Origin: Bolinopsis microptera
Lineage: Eukaryota; Ctenophora; Tentaculata; Lobata; Bolinopsidae
Direction: 5' to 3'
Assembly (NCBI RefSeq): GCF_026151205.1
Contig: NC_087072.1
Coordinates: forward strand, 23,453,603 to 23,517,602
Length of the DNA: 64,000 nt
Below the pieces are notes generated by a model that was not told where the DNA came from, did no database searches, and saw nothing but the letters and a program-made list of their open reading frames with translations. Below are positions 23,525 through 35,129 of this stretch, one piece after another. The position numbers and the translations under genes are program-made. How positions within the stretch are numbered: position 1 is the first letter of the stretch; each line of letters starts with the position of its first letter.

Positions 23525-25431
23525 ATGTTTTTTGAGTACTCTGTTCTTTGTCTAAGACTCTCTTTCTCCAGCATTATTATGGGGCAGTTTTCAGCACCAG
23601 AGTGATGGGTGTTACAAGATTCTCTGTATGATTCATAGGTGGAGTGTGAGCAGTTGGTGCATCTGTGACTTCTTCTGACCTCTTTGTAGGGACAAGCCCG
23701 TGTTATGTGTGATGCACTACAATACATGCAAATAACATCAGTTTCGTTGCACTGAGATGAAATGTGTCCCAGTTTCTGACATCGGAAGCACTGCTTAAGA
23801 TCAAATCTATCAACTACTTTACATCTGGAATTTCCTATGTAAATGGACTGATTGTTTAACAGGAAATGCCTTATGTCAGGAGACACTTTAATCCCAACAG
23901 TAGTGTAGTCTCTTCCATAATTGACATACACAACTTTAAATGTTCTATCATGCTTAGTCACCAAATCTTTAACATATTGATTCTTTTCCAGAAGCTTCAA
24001 TTCCATAAAGGTTTTAACCTTTTCTCGAAATTCAGGAACTGATAGATTTTCAGAGACAATGTGGGAGATTAAGTTGTTTGGGATATTCGTAACTGTGACT
24101 TTCGGGAACATTTTCTTTGCATCATTAACAGTGATTTTGGACGAAGTTACAGCTGATGAGTTTGCGAGGGCTATTTTCCCATCCTCTCTATCTTTTTCTG
24201 AAGGGAAGGAGATAACAATTTTGCCTGTCTTTGGTTTAGGGGTCAAGAAGATCATGGGTATTGTACCAAGGGCTTTACTAGCTAGCTTCCCTGCTTCCTC
24301 AAGATTAGTATTACTAGCTTCTACATTGAGGACGATAACATGATTATCAGGAGAATTATTATGGATATTGCCAGAGGGAAGTTTTTGCATAGGAGTTTCC
24401 TTCTTGGTTAGTTCTATGTAGTTCTCAGTAGCAGTACTAGTGGAGCTATCTATAGCCGATTCAGGAGACAACGCAGCACTGTAGCTCTTTGAAGATGAAA
24501 GAGAACTGGTAGTCTTCATTGGGGAAGCAATTAAAGAACTAGGTGTTTGCAGGGCTAGGGCTGATGCACTACTAGGGATAGATGATGCACTACTAGGGGT
24601 GCTGGATCTTCGTGTAAGATTTGGTACTTCTGTGAGCAAAGAATCGAAATCTATGTGTGATTTAAGTTTGATGGAAATAAGTTCTTCTACACTTGACAGT
24701 AAACTTACTTTAAAATTGCTCAAAGTTTCAATCAATGCCTTCTCATCTCCATTGCTTGAAGTTGTATCAGTAGTGGTAGTAGTCCCACTTTCAGTGCTAG
24801 CCACACTTTCAGTGCTAGCCACACTCTTGGTGCTAGCCACACTCTTGGTGCTGTCCATGCTTGTATTGCAAGTTGAGTCCGCAGTTTTAACAGCAGTTTT
24901 TGCAAGGAGAGCTTTCTTACAGTTAGGACATGTCCAGCCAAAGTCACCATATCTTTGAGAATATGTATTACCGTGTTTGTGAATTACTGGCAAAATATTC
25001 GTCAGGAAAGTCCGTGAACAAATAGACGTGGGCATAAGTGTGCCAGCCTTATCCTTACAACATGCGTGGAAAACGTCTTTACATATCTGACAAGAAATGG
25101 ACTCATAGGCCATGTTATCACTTTTACACCGACAACACAGCCCTTTGAGATTAAACTTGGGGACTGTTTTTGGGTTAATGGCACTTTTCTTTAGGGGGGC
25201 TTTAGAATCTTTAGAAAAATCTTTAGAAAAATCTTTAGAAAAATCTTTAGAAACATCTTTAGAAACATCTTTAGAAACATCTTTAGAAACATCTTTAATC
25301 TTTAGTATAGATTTTTTTATTTTAACAGTACCTTTTTCTGAGGGCTTCTTTATCTTTTTCTCTGCTTCTTCACTGCTGGGCGTTTGGCCTGCAGCCTTGT
25401 CATTTTTCATAGCTTTGAGGCTCGGGATCAT
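23521..25431 (-). CDS. LINE A ORF1: PHD-like and CCHC zinc-knuckle protein
   Basis: 636 residues from ATG at 25431. The N-terminus is lysine-rich with a tandem SKDV/SKDF repeat (eight 12-bp DNA units near 25200-25295). Residues ~97-175 form a PHD-like zinc finger (CCRC, CQIC, HACC, WTCPNC). A serine/threonine-rich low-complexity stretch with VASTKS/VASTES repeats follows. The C-terminal part has CCHC knuckles (CFRCQKLGHISSQC, CMYCSASHITRAC) and a further CTNC cluster. PHD domains in ORF1 of CR1-like LINEs are known. The likely role is nucleic-acid binding in the retrotransposon particle. Confidence 0.85.
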   Translation of the reverse strand: MIPSLKAMKNDKAAGQTPSSEEAEKKIKKPSEKGTVKIKKSILKIKDVSKDVSKDVSKDVSKDFSKDFSKDFSKDSKAPLKKSAINPKTVPKFNLKGLCCRCKSDNMAYESISCQICKDVFHACCKDKAGTLMPTSICSRTFLTNILPVIHKHGNTYSQRYGDFGWTCPNCKKALLAKTAVKTADSTCNTSMDSTKSVASTKSVASTESVASTESGTTTTTDTTSSNGDEKALIETLSNFKVSLLSSVEELISIKLKSHIDFDSLLTEVPNLTRRSSTPSSASSIPSSASALALQTPSSLIASPMKTTSSLSSSKSYSAALSPESAIDSSTSTATENYIELTKKETPMQKLPSGNIHNNSPDNHVIVLNVEASNTNLEEAGKLASKALGTIPMIFLTPKPKTGKIVISFPSEKDREDGKIALANSSAVTSSKITVNDAKKMFPKVTVTNIPNNLISHIVSENLSVPEFREKVKTFMELKLLEKNQYVKDLVTKHDRTFKVVYVNYGRDYTTVGIKVSPDIRHFLLNNQSIYIGNSRCKVVDRFDLKQCFRCQKLGHISSQCNETDVICMYCSASHITRACPYKEVRRSHRCTNCSHSTYESYRESCNTHHSGAENCPIIMLEKESLRQRTEYSKNM

Positions 25432-25439
25432 ACCTCAAA

Positions 25440-26508
25440 TTATTTGTTATATAGTAGTGTTGAAAGTATTAAAAAATATATATAGCTCTTGTTTCGGCAC
25501 TTGTTAATTATTAACATCAACTATTAACGAAATGTGAGTATGCATTGCATCTCAGGAAAAGTCTGAGTAATTTGATCAGGTTAAAATGACATTTTAGGGG
25601 GGATAATTAGACATTTTAGGGGATGTTTATTGCGATTAATAAAATAAAACTAATTCCTTGAGCTGCCAAAGCTTTCCAATATTACCATTAGCTGCTAAAT
25701 ATGATGTTTAATAGGCTGGTACTCCATTTTATGGTGCTTGTAGTCTCAAAGCCAGAATCTGATAAAATTACATTTTAGGGGGCGGCCAGGTGACATTTTA
25801 GCTTTTTAGGGGAGGGTAGTAATATTGAGTAATGTATAACTTTCCATATCTCCAGTCATATGTACAAAGTTGCTAAAATATGTAAATATCACTATCCTAG
25901 ACCAAAACTGAGTTAATATTAATGAATTCCAGAGTTATAAAATTGTGCGCTTTTTTGCAAAAGTAAAAAATTCGTACAAAGTGAAAAAATGCCCTTATGG
26001 CATCATTTAGATTCAATTTCAGGATGTGGCAGGGTCTGAATGATGTTTTTTTATGTTTAGGAGTTACAAATGATTAGGTAAGATACTTTCTAAGAAGATG
26101 GGATCCAATCAATCAAGAGTGGCGTTTTAGGGGTGGGTGACATTTTAGGGGGGGCTTACCCGTAGTTCCAGTATTGTTGTTGCTAGTGAGGTGAAAGCTG
26201 CAATTATTTCGGAAGGTAATTTTTATTTTAGGGCTTTAAATGAACGTAGATTCATAATATGTACTGTTTACTATGAGGATTCGGCGCTTTAATCCTTAAA
26301 AAATAGACGGAAAATTTGCAAATTGCGAAATTGTTTTAGACCCTGGAGCTGGGCGGTATGTGATGCCTTTGGTAATTGATCGTGTGATGAGTCTTAACAC
26401 GTGGCTGTCTTGCTACCACACCTGTTGTTAGCTACTAAAGGGTCCCACACTGACATCACAAGTCATGAGTTATAATTAATAATTTATCAACTTAATATTT
26501 AAACATTA
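25440..26508. other. Non-coding stretch with recurrent ACATTTTAGGGG phrases
   Basis: No gene. The phrase (G)ACATTTTAGGGG recurs about six times (near 25588, 25608, 25768, 25792, 26124 and 26140), with variable numbers of G. It may be the relic of a degenerate tandem or dispersed repeat. Confidence 0.4.
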
Positions 26509-26683
26509 GGGTCGTTCACATATTACGTAATCAGCCGAGAGGGGAGGGGGGGGGCGGGGGTTTATGAATGATTAAACTATTGTAATTTTGACACAATAGC
26601 TATGACGGGTAAAACTGATTGCGGAGGGGGAGGGGGTTAGACATTGGCCAAACGTGATTACGTAATTATATGTGAACGGTCCC
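26509..26683. mobile_element. MITE, copy 1 (GGGTCGTTCACATAT termini)
   Basis: Inverted ends GGGTCGTTCACATATTACGT and its near-complement at 26664-26683, with a second nested pair of G-rich stretches inside. A second copy lies at 30470-30592. Non-coding. Confidence 0.7.
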
Positions 26684-27310
26684 ATTGAACCTATTTTAAT
26701 CGACCAGAAATTATCTCTATTAAATTGTCAGCCACACTCTCACTTGGAAGTAATAATTACCATACGTTCGCTCACTGTGCTAGAACTCTAGAACAAGCAA
26801 TGACTCTACCAGGAGTCAGAACGTTTGTAGAGCTTATTGAGCCGTTAGTAAGATTACCTGTAAACAGTATATCACCTGCAGCTGCCAACTCAGCTTCGCA
26901 CGTGCATTTAATTGCTCCAACTACTAATTATATTATAGATCATGCAGTAAAGGTGGAGCTTTATAATGAGTTCTGGCCAGTTTAGTATCAGTGTGACGTT
27001 TTAGTTTGCGTTGGCAATTTCCATCTTTAGATTTCATCTCCTTTTTGGTTGAATACGTTGACAATTACGTTGATTTAATACGAGAAATTTAATCCGGATT
27101 ATATCTGATCAAGCGATAAAGCCAAATTGTGTCGTTCTTAAGCCACAGACAAAATAATATGTACCTACAAATTACAATCGAGAGATCTCACACATCTTAC
27201 GTCGATAACTTTTCTATATTTCAGATCCCTTCACCTTCATATTGCATTTATTAATCCTCCTATTTTTATAAGACACCTATAATACAATCAAATATTTGGT
27301 TTTAATAGTG

Positions 27311-28285
27311 ATGGCAATTTTTGGAAACGTTACAGTCAGAAACAATAGTGTCAGTGAAATGTTTAGAGCTGGAAATGATTGGGATGTATTCTTCAACTAC
27401 TTCTTCGCAGCACTGTTTATCTGTTGTCTCATTATTGGAATAACGCTGTATCCTATTATTATCTGGTATCATTCAACACAGAAGAAATCCCTGCCAACAA
27501 TCTTGTTCCTACTGATAAGCTCAATCGATTTATTAAAAAGTATCGACTCGCCGATTGCTCTGGTTCCTAAACTTCTGTCGTCAATCAATGATACAAGCTA
27601 CTACGTAGATATAAATCCAAGTTCCATATCTTGGACATCGTATGCTAACAGTACCTTCTTGATTGCATACGATTTGGAAATCGATTTGTTGATTTTACTT
27701 TGTGTTTTACGCTACATCCATATCAAAGACCCTATCGTTTCTGCCAGTAAAAGAAATATTGTTTGTGCTTTTTTCTTTATCGTGGGACTATTAAAGATAT
27801 CTTCCAGAATAATTGAGGTTCAATGGAGGCCAGTCGCTTACTTTAGGATTTTCGATGGTGTTTCAACAGCAAATGAAACGGTAGCAAGAACATTGCCGTT
27901 GATAGGTCTTTCCCTAAACTGTTTACTTCTGCTATTTGGAGGCCTATTCAGCACACTCACGATAATTCATCTCAAAAATGCGGATACTGCATCATCAGAA
28001 GTGTCCAGTAGAAACATTGACAAAAGTATTCAAGCTATTGTTGCTATGAACGTTTTCAATGTTTTGATTTTGGTAATAAATGTTAGTTACTCCATTTATT
28101 TGAACATATTCAACATAAACTATCCTAGTTCCTTTTGGGACTTTGTTGAGTTTACTAACTATCATGGACTGCCACTTTTACAGTCCTCATTTAATGCTGT
28201 CTCATTTCTTCTGATCAGCAGCTCATTCAAGGGTTTTGTCAGAACGTCATTACAATCGAGAAGAGTAAATCATGAAGCAGTCTGA
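27311..28285 (+). CDS. Rhodopsin-like seven-helix receptor, intronless
   Basis: 324 residues from ATG at 27311; the open frame also extends upstream through a TTG that is not needed. Seven hydrophobic segments are visible. The N-terminus holds two likely N-glycosylation sites (NVT, NNS). The end of TM3 reads LRYIHIKDP, the class A (D/E)RYxxIxxP signature with leucine instead of aspartate. TM7 has FNAVSFLL in place of the usual NPxxY. A short basic cytoplasmic tail (RTSLQSRRVNHEAV) follows. It is a divergent class A G-protein-coupled receptor, possibly a chemosensory-type orphan receptor; the ligand is unknown. No intron is needed, which is common in expanded receptor families. It faces the G cluster on the opposite strand. 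Confidence 0.75.
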   Translation: MAIFGNVTVRNNSVSEMFRAGNDWDVFFNYFFAALFICCLIIGITLYPIIIWYHSTQKKSLPTILFLLISSIDLLKSIDSPIALVPKLLSSINDTSYYVDINPSSISWTSYANSTFLIAYDLEIDLLILLCVLRYIHIKDPIVSASKRNIVCAFFFIVGLLKISSRIIEVQWRPVAYFRIFDGVSTANETVARTLPLIGLSLNCLLLLFGGLFSTLTIIHLKNADTASSEVSSRNIDKSIQAIVAMNVFNVLILVINVSYSIYLNIFNINYPSSFWDFVEFTNYHGLPLLQSSFNAVSFLLISSSFKGFVRTSLQSRRVNHEAV

Positions 28286-28475
28286 AGTGCAATATTCTGA
28301 TGTGGAATCAACTTAGAACTGTCATATTGCAGCTGCGGTGCATTAGTGTTAGAAACATTATTAGATAATATTGGCTGACAGTTAAAAGAAAAAAGTTTTA
28401 AAAAGTAAAAAAGTAAAACTCAATATATTAATCATTATCGATACAAAAGGAGTCAAAGATTAAACCGTCGTCAAA

Positions 28476-29876
28476 ATGTCGTTGGATTTACAGAAGTGTA
28501 AGTATGTCGAGTTTTTTTTAAACTTGACCCTAATACCATTTAAATATTATGTATCCTATAATTGTACTATGTACAATGTACATTGTACTATGTACGGCTT
28601 TTAAGAAGTTTACAATTCCCTCCCCCGATAACATATCTCCCAACTTCAGAACACAGGAACTACGTTACTGTACGACAGTGGTAGAAGCAGTGAAGTCAAG
28701 GAGAATAGTCATGCCTCCTCTCACCTCGCCCACTAAAACACCCACCAAACCCACCGCTAGGTACATTCTCCACATGTTCTGCATACCATACATTCTCCAC
28801 ATGTTCTGCATACTATACATTCTCCACATGTTCTGCATACTATACATTCTCCACATATTCTGCATACTATACATTCTCCACAATATGTTCTACATACTAT
28901 ACATTCTCCACATATTCTGCATACTATACATTCTCCACATGTTCTGCATACTATACATTCTCCACATGTTCTGCATACTATACATTCTCTAGACATTGCA
29001 TGTTCTGCGTACTATACATTCTCCACATGTTCTGCGTACTATACATTCTCCACATGTTCATTGTTCTGCATAATATACATTCTCCACATGTTCTACATAC
29101 TATACATTCTCCACAATATGTTCTGCATACTATACATTCTCCACATGTTCTGCATACTATACATTCTCCACAATATGTTCTGCATACTATACATTCTCCA
29201 CATGTTCTGCATACTATACATTCTCCACATGTTCTGCATACTATACATTCTCCACATGTTCTGCATACTATACATTCTCCATATGTTCTGCATACTATAC
29301 ATTCTCCACATGTTCTGCATACTATACATTCTCCACATGTTCTGCATACTATACATTCTCCACATGTTCTGCATACTATACATTCTCCACATGTTCTGCA
29401 TACTATACATTTTCAACATACCATTGACTTGGACGATTGAAAGGTTGATTTTGGGATATTTTTGAATGGATTACAATGAGGAGAAACTGTACAATATTAA
29501 CTGTTTCAGTTACCTGCCGGTCGTGAACAGTGCCCCAGAACCAGTCGACCTGTCCCGAAATGTCAAACCTGTTGTTCCAGAACCCTTCAAACGACAAGGT
29601 TCGTTACTTTGAGATCTTTTACTTTTAAGGGCAGTAACAATAATTAATGATATTTGTACTTTGTACTTTCAGTTACAGCTGCTTATCAAAGCAATCCTTT
29701 CTGCTTTTTCTTTAATTGTACGAGAGAGTATGTTGCTAATTACCCACCAAATTAAATCTTAAATCTTGTATCTCGCAGAAAACGAAGAGTCAAAGCCAAA
29801 ACGAAAGAAGTACGCAAAAGAAAGTTGGCCCGGTCGCAAACAACAAGCTGCCAGCATTGCTCCACTATTATTCTGA
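28476..29876 (+). CDS. Small basic protein, four exons
   Basis: Exons 28476-28495, 28650-28760, 29510-29598 and 29779-29876 have AG/GT borders and matching phases and give 105 residues. The sequence starts MSLDLQKTQELRYC. It has a proline/threonine segment (PPLTSPTKTPTKPTAS), then YLPVVNSAPEPVDLSRNVKP, a basic nuclear-localisation-like run (KPKRKKYAKESWPGRK), and ends IAPLLF. No domain is recognised. The KKYAKESWPGRK tail has the look of a conserved short motif, but I cannot name the family. Intron 2 contains the 27-bp minisatellite. An ATG at 29467 could give a shorter alternative product from exon 3. Confidence 0.55.
28767..29413. repeat. 27-bp minisatellite, ~24 units
   Basis: The unit is CTCCACATGTTCTGCATACT followed by ATACATT, with few variants (CAATATG, CATATT). 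Because 27 is a multiple of 3, it keeps open frames on both strands (period-9 peptides such as MFCILYILH); these are repeat artefacts. It lies in intron 2 of the small basic-protein gene. Confidence 0.95.
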
Positions 29877-31063
29877 TATAACATTTGTGTCACTGACAGA
29901 CATCTTATTATTGACATGATTTATTTATATAACCAGCTTAAAATGCTTTATTACTGCTTGAATTACACGGACATTTTACAATATATCCCAACATATATGT
30001 TTGTTCCCGTCTCTTCTTAACTTATTTGACTCCTATTTTGTAAGAGTTGAGCCACTTAAGTGTCTTCAAAGGGCACCCTACTTCAGTTTGCATATCAAAG
30101 CTTTGGTAAATTTAGGGGTTGGGTTATATTATTATCTAGGTTATAATATTTTTATTTACTGCGTTGAAAAACTGATATTATTGCTATTATATTAATCGAT
30201 TGGATAATTTCATTGATATTGAGACAAATTATTCATTAAGTTTTGCGGAGATAAAGGAAACTAATCTTGTTGAATGCTAAACTAATTATAAAACATTATA
30301 GAAAATTGAAGGAAATTTCTGAGGTCACACAGAAATACCTAGTAAAGATAAATCTGAATTAAAACATTACATATCGAACATCAATACATTAAAATTATAT
30401 AATGCATCGTACACCAATTACTTTTAGATTCAAAATCTAACATCCAGGTTCCAACTACCCCCTACGTCCGGTCGTTCACATATTTCGTAATCAGCCGAGG
30501 GGGGGGGGGGTGGGTCTTGATTACGGTTTATTACGGAGGGGGAGGGGAGTAAAGATTGCTAAAATATTGATTACGCAATATGTGAACGACCCATTAATGG
30601 TTAAAACCACACTTGTAAACCTTTTTAGAGAACCCTAACATAATCAATAGGGCAAAATTAATGATGCCTGGGGAAAACTATTCCCTTAACATCAAAATAC
30701 GTAGCACAATACGTAGCACAAAATAAAGTATTTTAAGCTGTTCAATAAATATCGTAATAAATATTCTTCTTTCAAAGTTTAAATGCTTTAATTAAATATT
30801 ATGTAAATACATCGGATGAATCGTGCAACTAGATTGGATTACAAGTAGAATACAACATTTTTAATAGGTATTAAAAATCGTAGCTTTTAATAACAGCCCT
30901 ATTTTTTCCGTTCCTTACCACGATTTTTACTGGCTAAAACCCCCAAAATTCTGGTATAGTTTGATAGCAGTTCCCATCTTATCTCACAGTTAACTATACT
31001 ATAATAACAACCTTTAAAGCAAAAACGCTGACAAGGATGAGATCTAATTTTCACAATTTCCAT
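29877..31063. other. Intergenic between the small gene and G5
   Basis: AT-rich, no gene recognised. Contains MITE copy 2 (30470-30592). Confidence 0.4.
30470..30592. mobile_element. MITE, copy 2 (GGTCGTTCACATAT termini)
   Basis: Same termini and same G-rich internal stretches as 26509-26683, but ~50 bp shorter. Inverted ends pair GGTCGTTCACATATT with AATATGTGAACGACC. Confidence 0.7.
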
Positions 31064-33531
31064 TTAATGCAATATTTTGATAAACTCTTTTACATTTGCC
31101 ACTATCTTTCATCGTCTTGTTTCTCAAGAAGCCACATTGCTGGAGACACCATATCCTCAAGAACATACAGTTCCTCATCAAGAGAACTAGATCTTGCAAT
31201 AACAACCATACAGTTGGTTAAATCAATTAAATATTTAGCGTTGTACGGGGGATCTCGAACCAAATACATAATTATCTCATCAGCTAAATGTTTCAGAATT
31301 CTGGCAATTTCAGTGTTTCCGAAGTCCAGATATCCAACAGTCTTTTCCAACGCATGTGACTCCATGATGGTGAATGTGTTGATTACTCCTCTGCATTTAC
31401 CACTCTTCACCATGAACCACATCAGCCCTACAGCAGCTGGCCTATGAGGAACCATACACCAGTGATCCTTCACATGATCGTTTAAGGTGGGTTCAAAATC
31501 GGGTAGGTTTTGAAGCTTTTCATACAGAGAATCATAGTTTGGGCTAGACATCAGTGAAAAAGCTAACTTGACTGCAATTTCTCTTGCACAATTTTCAGCT
31601 AATCTGTCGAGGCTTTTCCTCTTGAAGATTAGAGGCATCTGATCTACAATGACCTCGGGGGATAAAAGTTTGAAATGATGTTTATCCATCAAGCTGAGGA
31701 TAATCTGAAATGCATCTCCCACGTGTTCATAATTAGTGGTTAATCCTATTACCCTTAAAATAAACCAAATAAAATCGTATTCAGTTTCTATTTCCTGTAA
31801 TCGGGAAAGCGTTGAATGCTCGACGATAAAATAGATCACATCCAATGTAGCACAAGGGTAACTCATACTTAATACCATACGAGAACGGCCATTCTCATCA
31901 TAACACCTGTCCAGGTCCCGGGACCACATGTCGAATTTGTAACCGGAACGTTCATATCCGAGTCGTAAGAAAGGAAGAACAAGATCGACTAGCTCAGGTG
32001 AATTGCAATGGTTCACAATTGTTCTCAAAAGAGTTGAAATATCATGTACAGCGTGTTCATGTTTCTCAGCATGAGCTATTAATGATGACACAATGTTTAT
32101 CTCGGAATTGCAATAATTCTCGAAAAAGACTCCTGCTTTCAAGTCATCTTTATAGACTTTCTCCAGATGCTTGAAACGTTCACCAGGCATGAACGGCAGA
32201 GGATTTTTGCGAGCCGTTTTGCTATGGAATTTGAGCGTTTCTCTCTCATAGAATTTCTCACATTTTACTATTTTGAGAAGTGTATTCAGGATGTTGTGTT
32301 TCTCCTGAAGAGTCTTCGGTATGATAGCTCTAGAATGCAGCCTTAGGAACCTCTCAACAGTTAGAAAAAACAAACTTGTATCGCAATCATCGTCGTCATC
32401 GTCGAATTCAGGTGATTGGAATATTACTTCTGGAGGATATTTCTCAAAAACATCCATCAAGTTAATCATTATCTTAGATTCAATGATCACTTTAAAATTA
32501 ATCTCGGGATCTTTTTGCTGAAGAAGCATTAAATTGAGAGCTCTCATTATGGTGAGAAGGTAATTATCACTCCCGTATGTTGCTGCTAACTCATTTTTCT
32601 CGTAGATACATTTTATTGTCCCGCTCACTATCGGCATAATTGGACGAATTGCTTTAAGCAATTTCTGAACACGAGCCCTTTTACCAAGATTAGCTAACAA
32701 TGTTTCTAACCACTCCCTTATAAGTGGAAAGGCTTTGTTTTGAGGTGCTGCACAATTTCTTGGGAAATTAATCGTCTTTTCGAATGAATTAGGGTATTTA
32801 TCAAAGGAGATGCGCATCAGAACAGATAAGTAGTAGGTATTATTAGAGTGAGTTTCCATTTCAAATTCAGGCGTTCTATGGTTGAGGAGTCCATCGTGTA
32901 AAAGGAATACCCACAGCTTGGCCACTAACCTCACAGTGCCATGAAGCAACTCTTCATCTTGCCAAAAACCCTTCACCATTTTAAGCAGAGTAGGCATCTC
33001 GTCAATGATTCTAAAATTGGCCATGTGGTAAAAAATCTCAACCACGAGTTTCAGATTTGTTACATTTGTTCCGAGAGGAGTAAATTTACTCCAAATAGAC
33101 TTGTCTATGAAATTAAGTTTACCAGCAAACTTGTTCCTTTTTTCGGGGTTTATTTTACCCCATATACAAAGCAGATCTGCAAGAATTTTTAAAATTCTCA
33201 GCATTTTGATTTCTTTCTGTTGGAACATAATTTGAAGCAGTACCTGATCTGTATCATCTGTTGTGAAGAGGTTGAAGATTTCTGAAAAAGATACACAATA
33301 ATAGATTGCAATGATCAAGATTCTCTATATTATATTCTAATTATGCAGCGGACTTATTTACACTATATTAAAGCTATTGTGCAACACAAGCGAACCTGAC
33401 ATGAGATGATCTCTCTCCTCCCCGTTATCAGTCTCTTCTATAATCTCCACGAATCTTCTTATAAGAGCTACGGCTTCCTTTTTACGCGGGTAACATTTCA
33501 GCTCCACCAAAATCTCTCTAACTCTTTCCAT
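31064..33531 (-). CDS. G5: tandem-family member, C-terminus shifted
   Basis: Exon 1 is 33396-33531 (MERVREILVELKCYPRKK...), phase 1. Exon 2 begins at 33281 after TTTTTCAG. It codes for the family body ([76 protein letters not shown]). The frame stops at 31102, just after EKQDDER, because one base is missing compared with G3 and G4. The last ~13 family residues ([13 protein letters not shown]) can still be read in another frame down to 31064. The truncation is slight and the protein could still work. An acidic DDDDDCD run sits near the middle. Confidence 0.75.
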
Positions 33532-33639
33532 TTTCTCTAGTGATGAAATCTGAGTATAATGCGACTGAACTTGATACTAATACTATAGAACTTATTCATT
33601 AATTGATATATTTTTATCGATTTGTATAGTATAGTGCTA

Positions 33640-33790
33640 TGTTTACAGTACACTTCAATGTAGATTACTGAACATGAAGGGTATTCTAAGAAGATTCTTG
33701 ATTTTTTGGCAGGGTCCCTTCTCATTTAACCCTCAATCACGTTTCCGATCATTCGGCTGAGCCGACCGAGGAGAAAGTACACAGATGGAA
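33640..33790 (+). repeat. Interspersed repeat R1, copy 1
   Basis: Shares AAGAAGATTCTTGAT and the phrase TCATTCGGCTGAGCCGACCG with 53140-53300, and the latter phrase with 48070-48190. It lies directly upstream of G5. Confidence 0.55.
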
Positions 33791-34189
33791 GGCAGCTGTG
33801 TAAGGCAACTGTGAAAGGAACTGTGTGATCGAGCAACCGAGGTAATTTACATTCCTTTCAAGTAGATTTAACTTTTAATGCAATGTCTCCTCCACAAAAT
33901 ATTTTTCGTTTTAAAATTGATCGATGACGTGATTCTGATTATTTGACCATTAAACATTTTCAATAAAACTTCTACAACTACACTTTATAATTGATCTTAA
34001 CGGATCTTAACTCCACTATATGTGTTAAACGTTAACCGACATTTCGGCACCTGACTACCATGAGCCTTAGATACCTTGGAAATCCAAAATAATTTACTAC
34101 ATTACTGGGCAGCTGTTTGCAATGAGATTATGTAAATGTTGTCTCCCAGTTCCACGTGGAACTGCATCTACCAAAACGACTGTACAACA

Positions 34190-34315
34190 TACCTTATCGG
34201 ACATAATTGTCACGGATATTACTTTCACGCAGAGGACCTTAGCGTGAATAATTATGTCCGTGAAAATAATGTCTGTGGCATTAAGGTCCGTGAATAATAA
34301 AGTCCGGTAATCATT
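34190..34315. repeat. Imperfect inverted repeat with GTCCGTGAA phrases
   Basis: ATAATTRTCACGGA / TCCGTGAATAAT phrases recur in both orientations, making a ~120-bp imperfect palindrome. Possibly a small MITE. Confidence 0.4.
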
Positions 34316-34384
34316 TCCATTAGTTTTAGTGTGTCATGTGCGTCGTCTCTACATATGCGTAGATATTTGTGAAGCCGATTTTAT

Positions 34385-34680
34385 AGTATACTAGAAACTC
34401 CGTGGTAACAGGGAGGAAGCTAGTAGTATTCTTTGAAAGACAAATTTAATCGCATCAAAAAATATCCGTCGTACATCCGAAGATACAGCCGATGTAATCG
34501 ACACTCTAAACACAACGTAATATGACAACAAAATCGATCAAAATATCGCTCACAAATCTTTGCACGTGCATGTGCGTGTTCAACACCGTTACCATGGTAA
34601 GTGGTAACTATGCAACTTCTTATTTGTTATCTAATTTGCATGTGGGCGGTCGTACAGACGACAAACGACAAAGAAACGTC
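34385..34680 (-). repeat. Interspersed repeat R2, copy 1
   Basis: Matches, in reverse complement, the segment 52815-53110 (for example GTAACAGGGAGGAAGCTAG, CAAAGAATACTACTAGCTTC and TGTACGACCGCCCA with its complement). Non-coding. Confidence 0.6.
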
Positions 34681-35129
34681 ATAATCTTTCGAATTATAAG
34701 TAAGAGTACTAAAAGGTACTAAAAATGTCACACAAATCTCAAAATTTCAAATATTGTGCTGCAACATCCTGAGTGTTAACTGTGAAGAATGTTTCTGTTA
34801 AAACTACTTTTAAATTGGCCCCAAAATGTTACATATAATGATAATATACAATCAGTAATATGTTTAAGTATAATGTAATATGTAATATATCATTTAAAAG
34901 TTGAACAAATACGAATTAAATCAAATCAAAATGTTCAACTAACAGCTTCATCAGCTTTTTTTCTTTAAAATATAAAAACGTTTCAACCCGAAACGACTCT
35001 AGCTGTAAGGGGATATTTCATTCGACAAATTCCTTGTAAAAGTGAGTGCTCTATAAAATGTATAAGGATTTTGGACAAATGTGTGGCCATTGTAGGAGGA
35101 TACATTTTGTTCTTATCACATAAAATTTA

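Larger units (their letters stand above)
20446..25431 (-). mobile_element. LINE A, CR1/L2-group retrotransposon, nearly intact
   Basis: Minus-strand non-LTR element with ORF1 (PHD-like plus zinc knuckles) and ORF2 (endonuclease plus reverse transcriptase). It ends in a (TTA)n tail, seen as (TAA)n at 20446-20469 on the plus strand; microsatellite tails are usual for L2/CR1 elements. The 5' limit is unclear and may extend somewhat beyond 25431. Apart from one in-frame stop in ORF2 it appears whole, so it is a young copy. It separates G4 from G5. Confidence 0.85.

Noticed and set aside
26725-26985. 86-residue plus-strand frame (begins at TTG) with coding-like composition
   Set aside because: No ATG, no clear splice sites and no recognised homology. 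Possibly a fossil exon, but unsupported.
28549-29465. Open frames encoding MFCILYILH or MQNMWRMYS repeats
   Set aside because: Translation of a 27-bp minisatellite, open on both strands only because the unit is a multiple of three.
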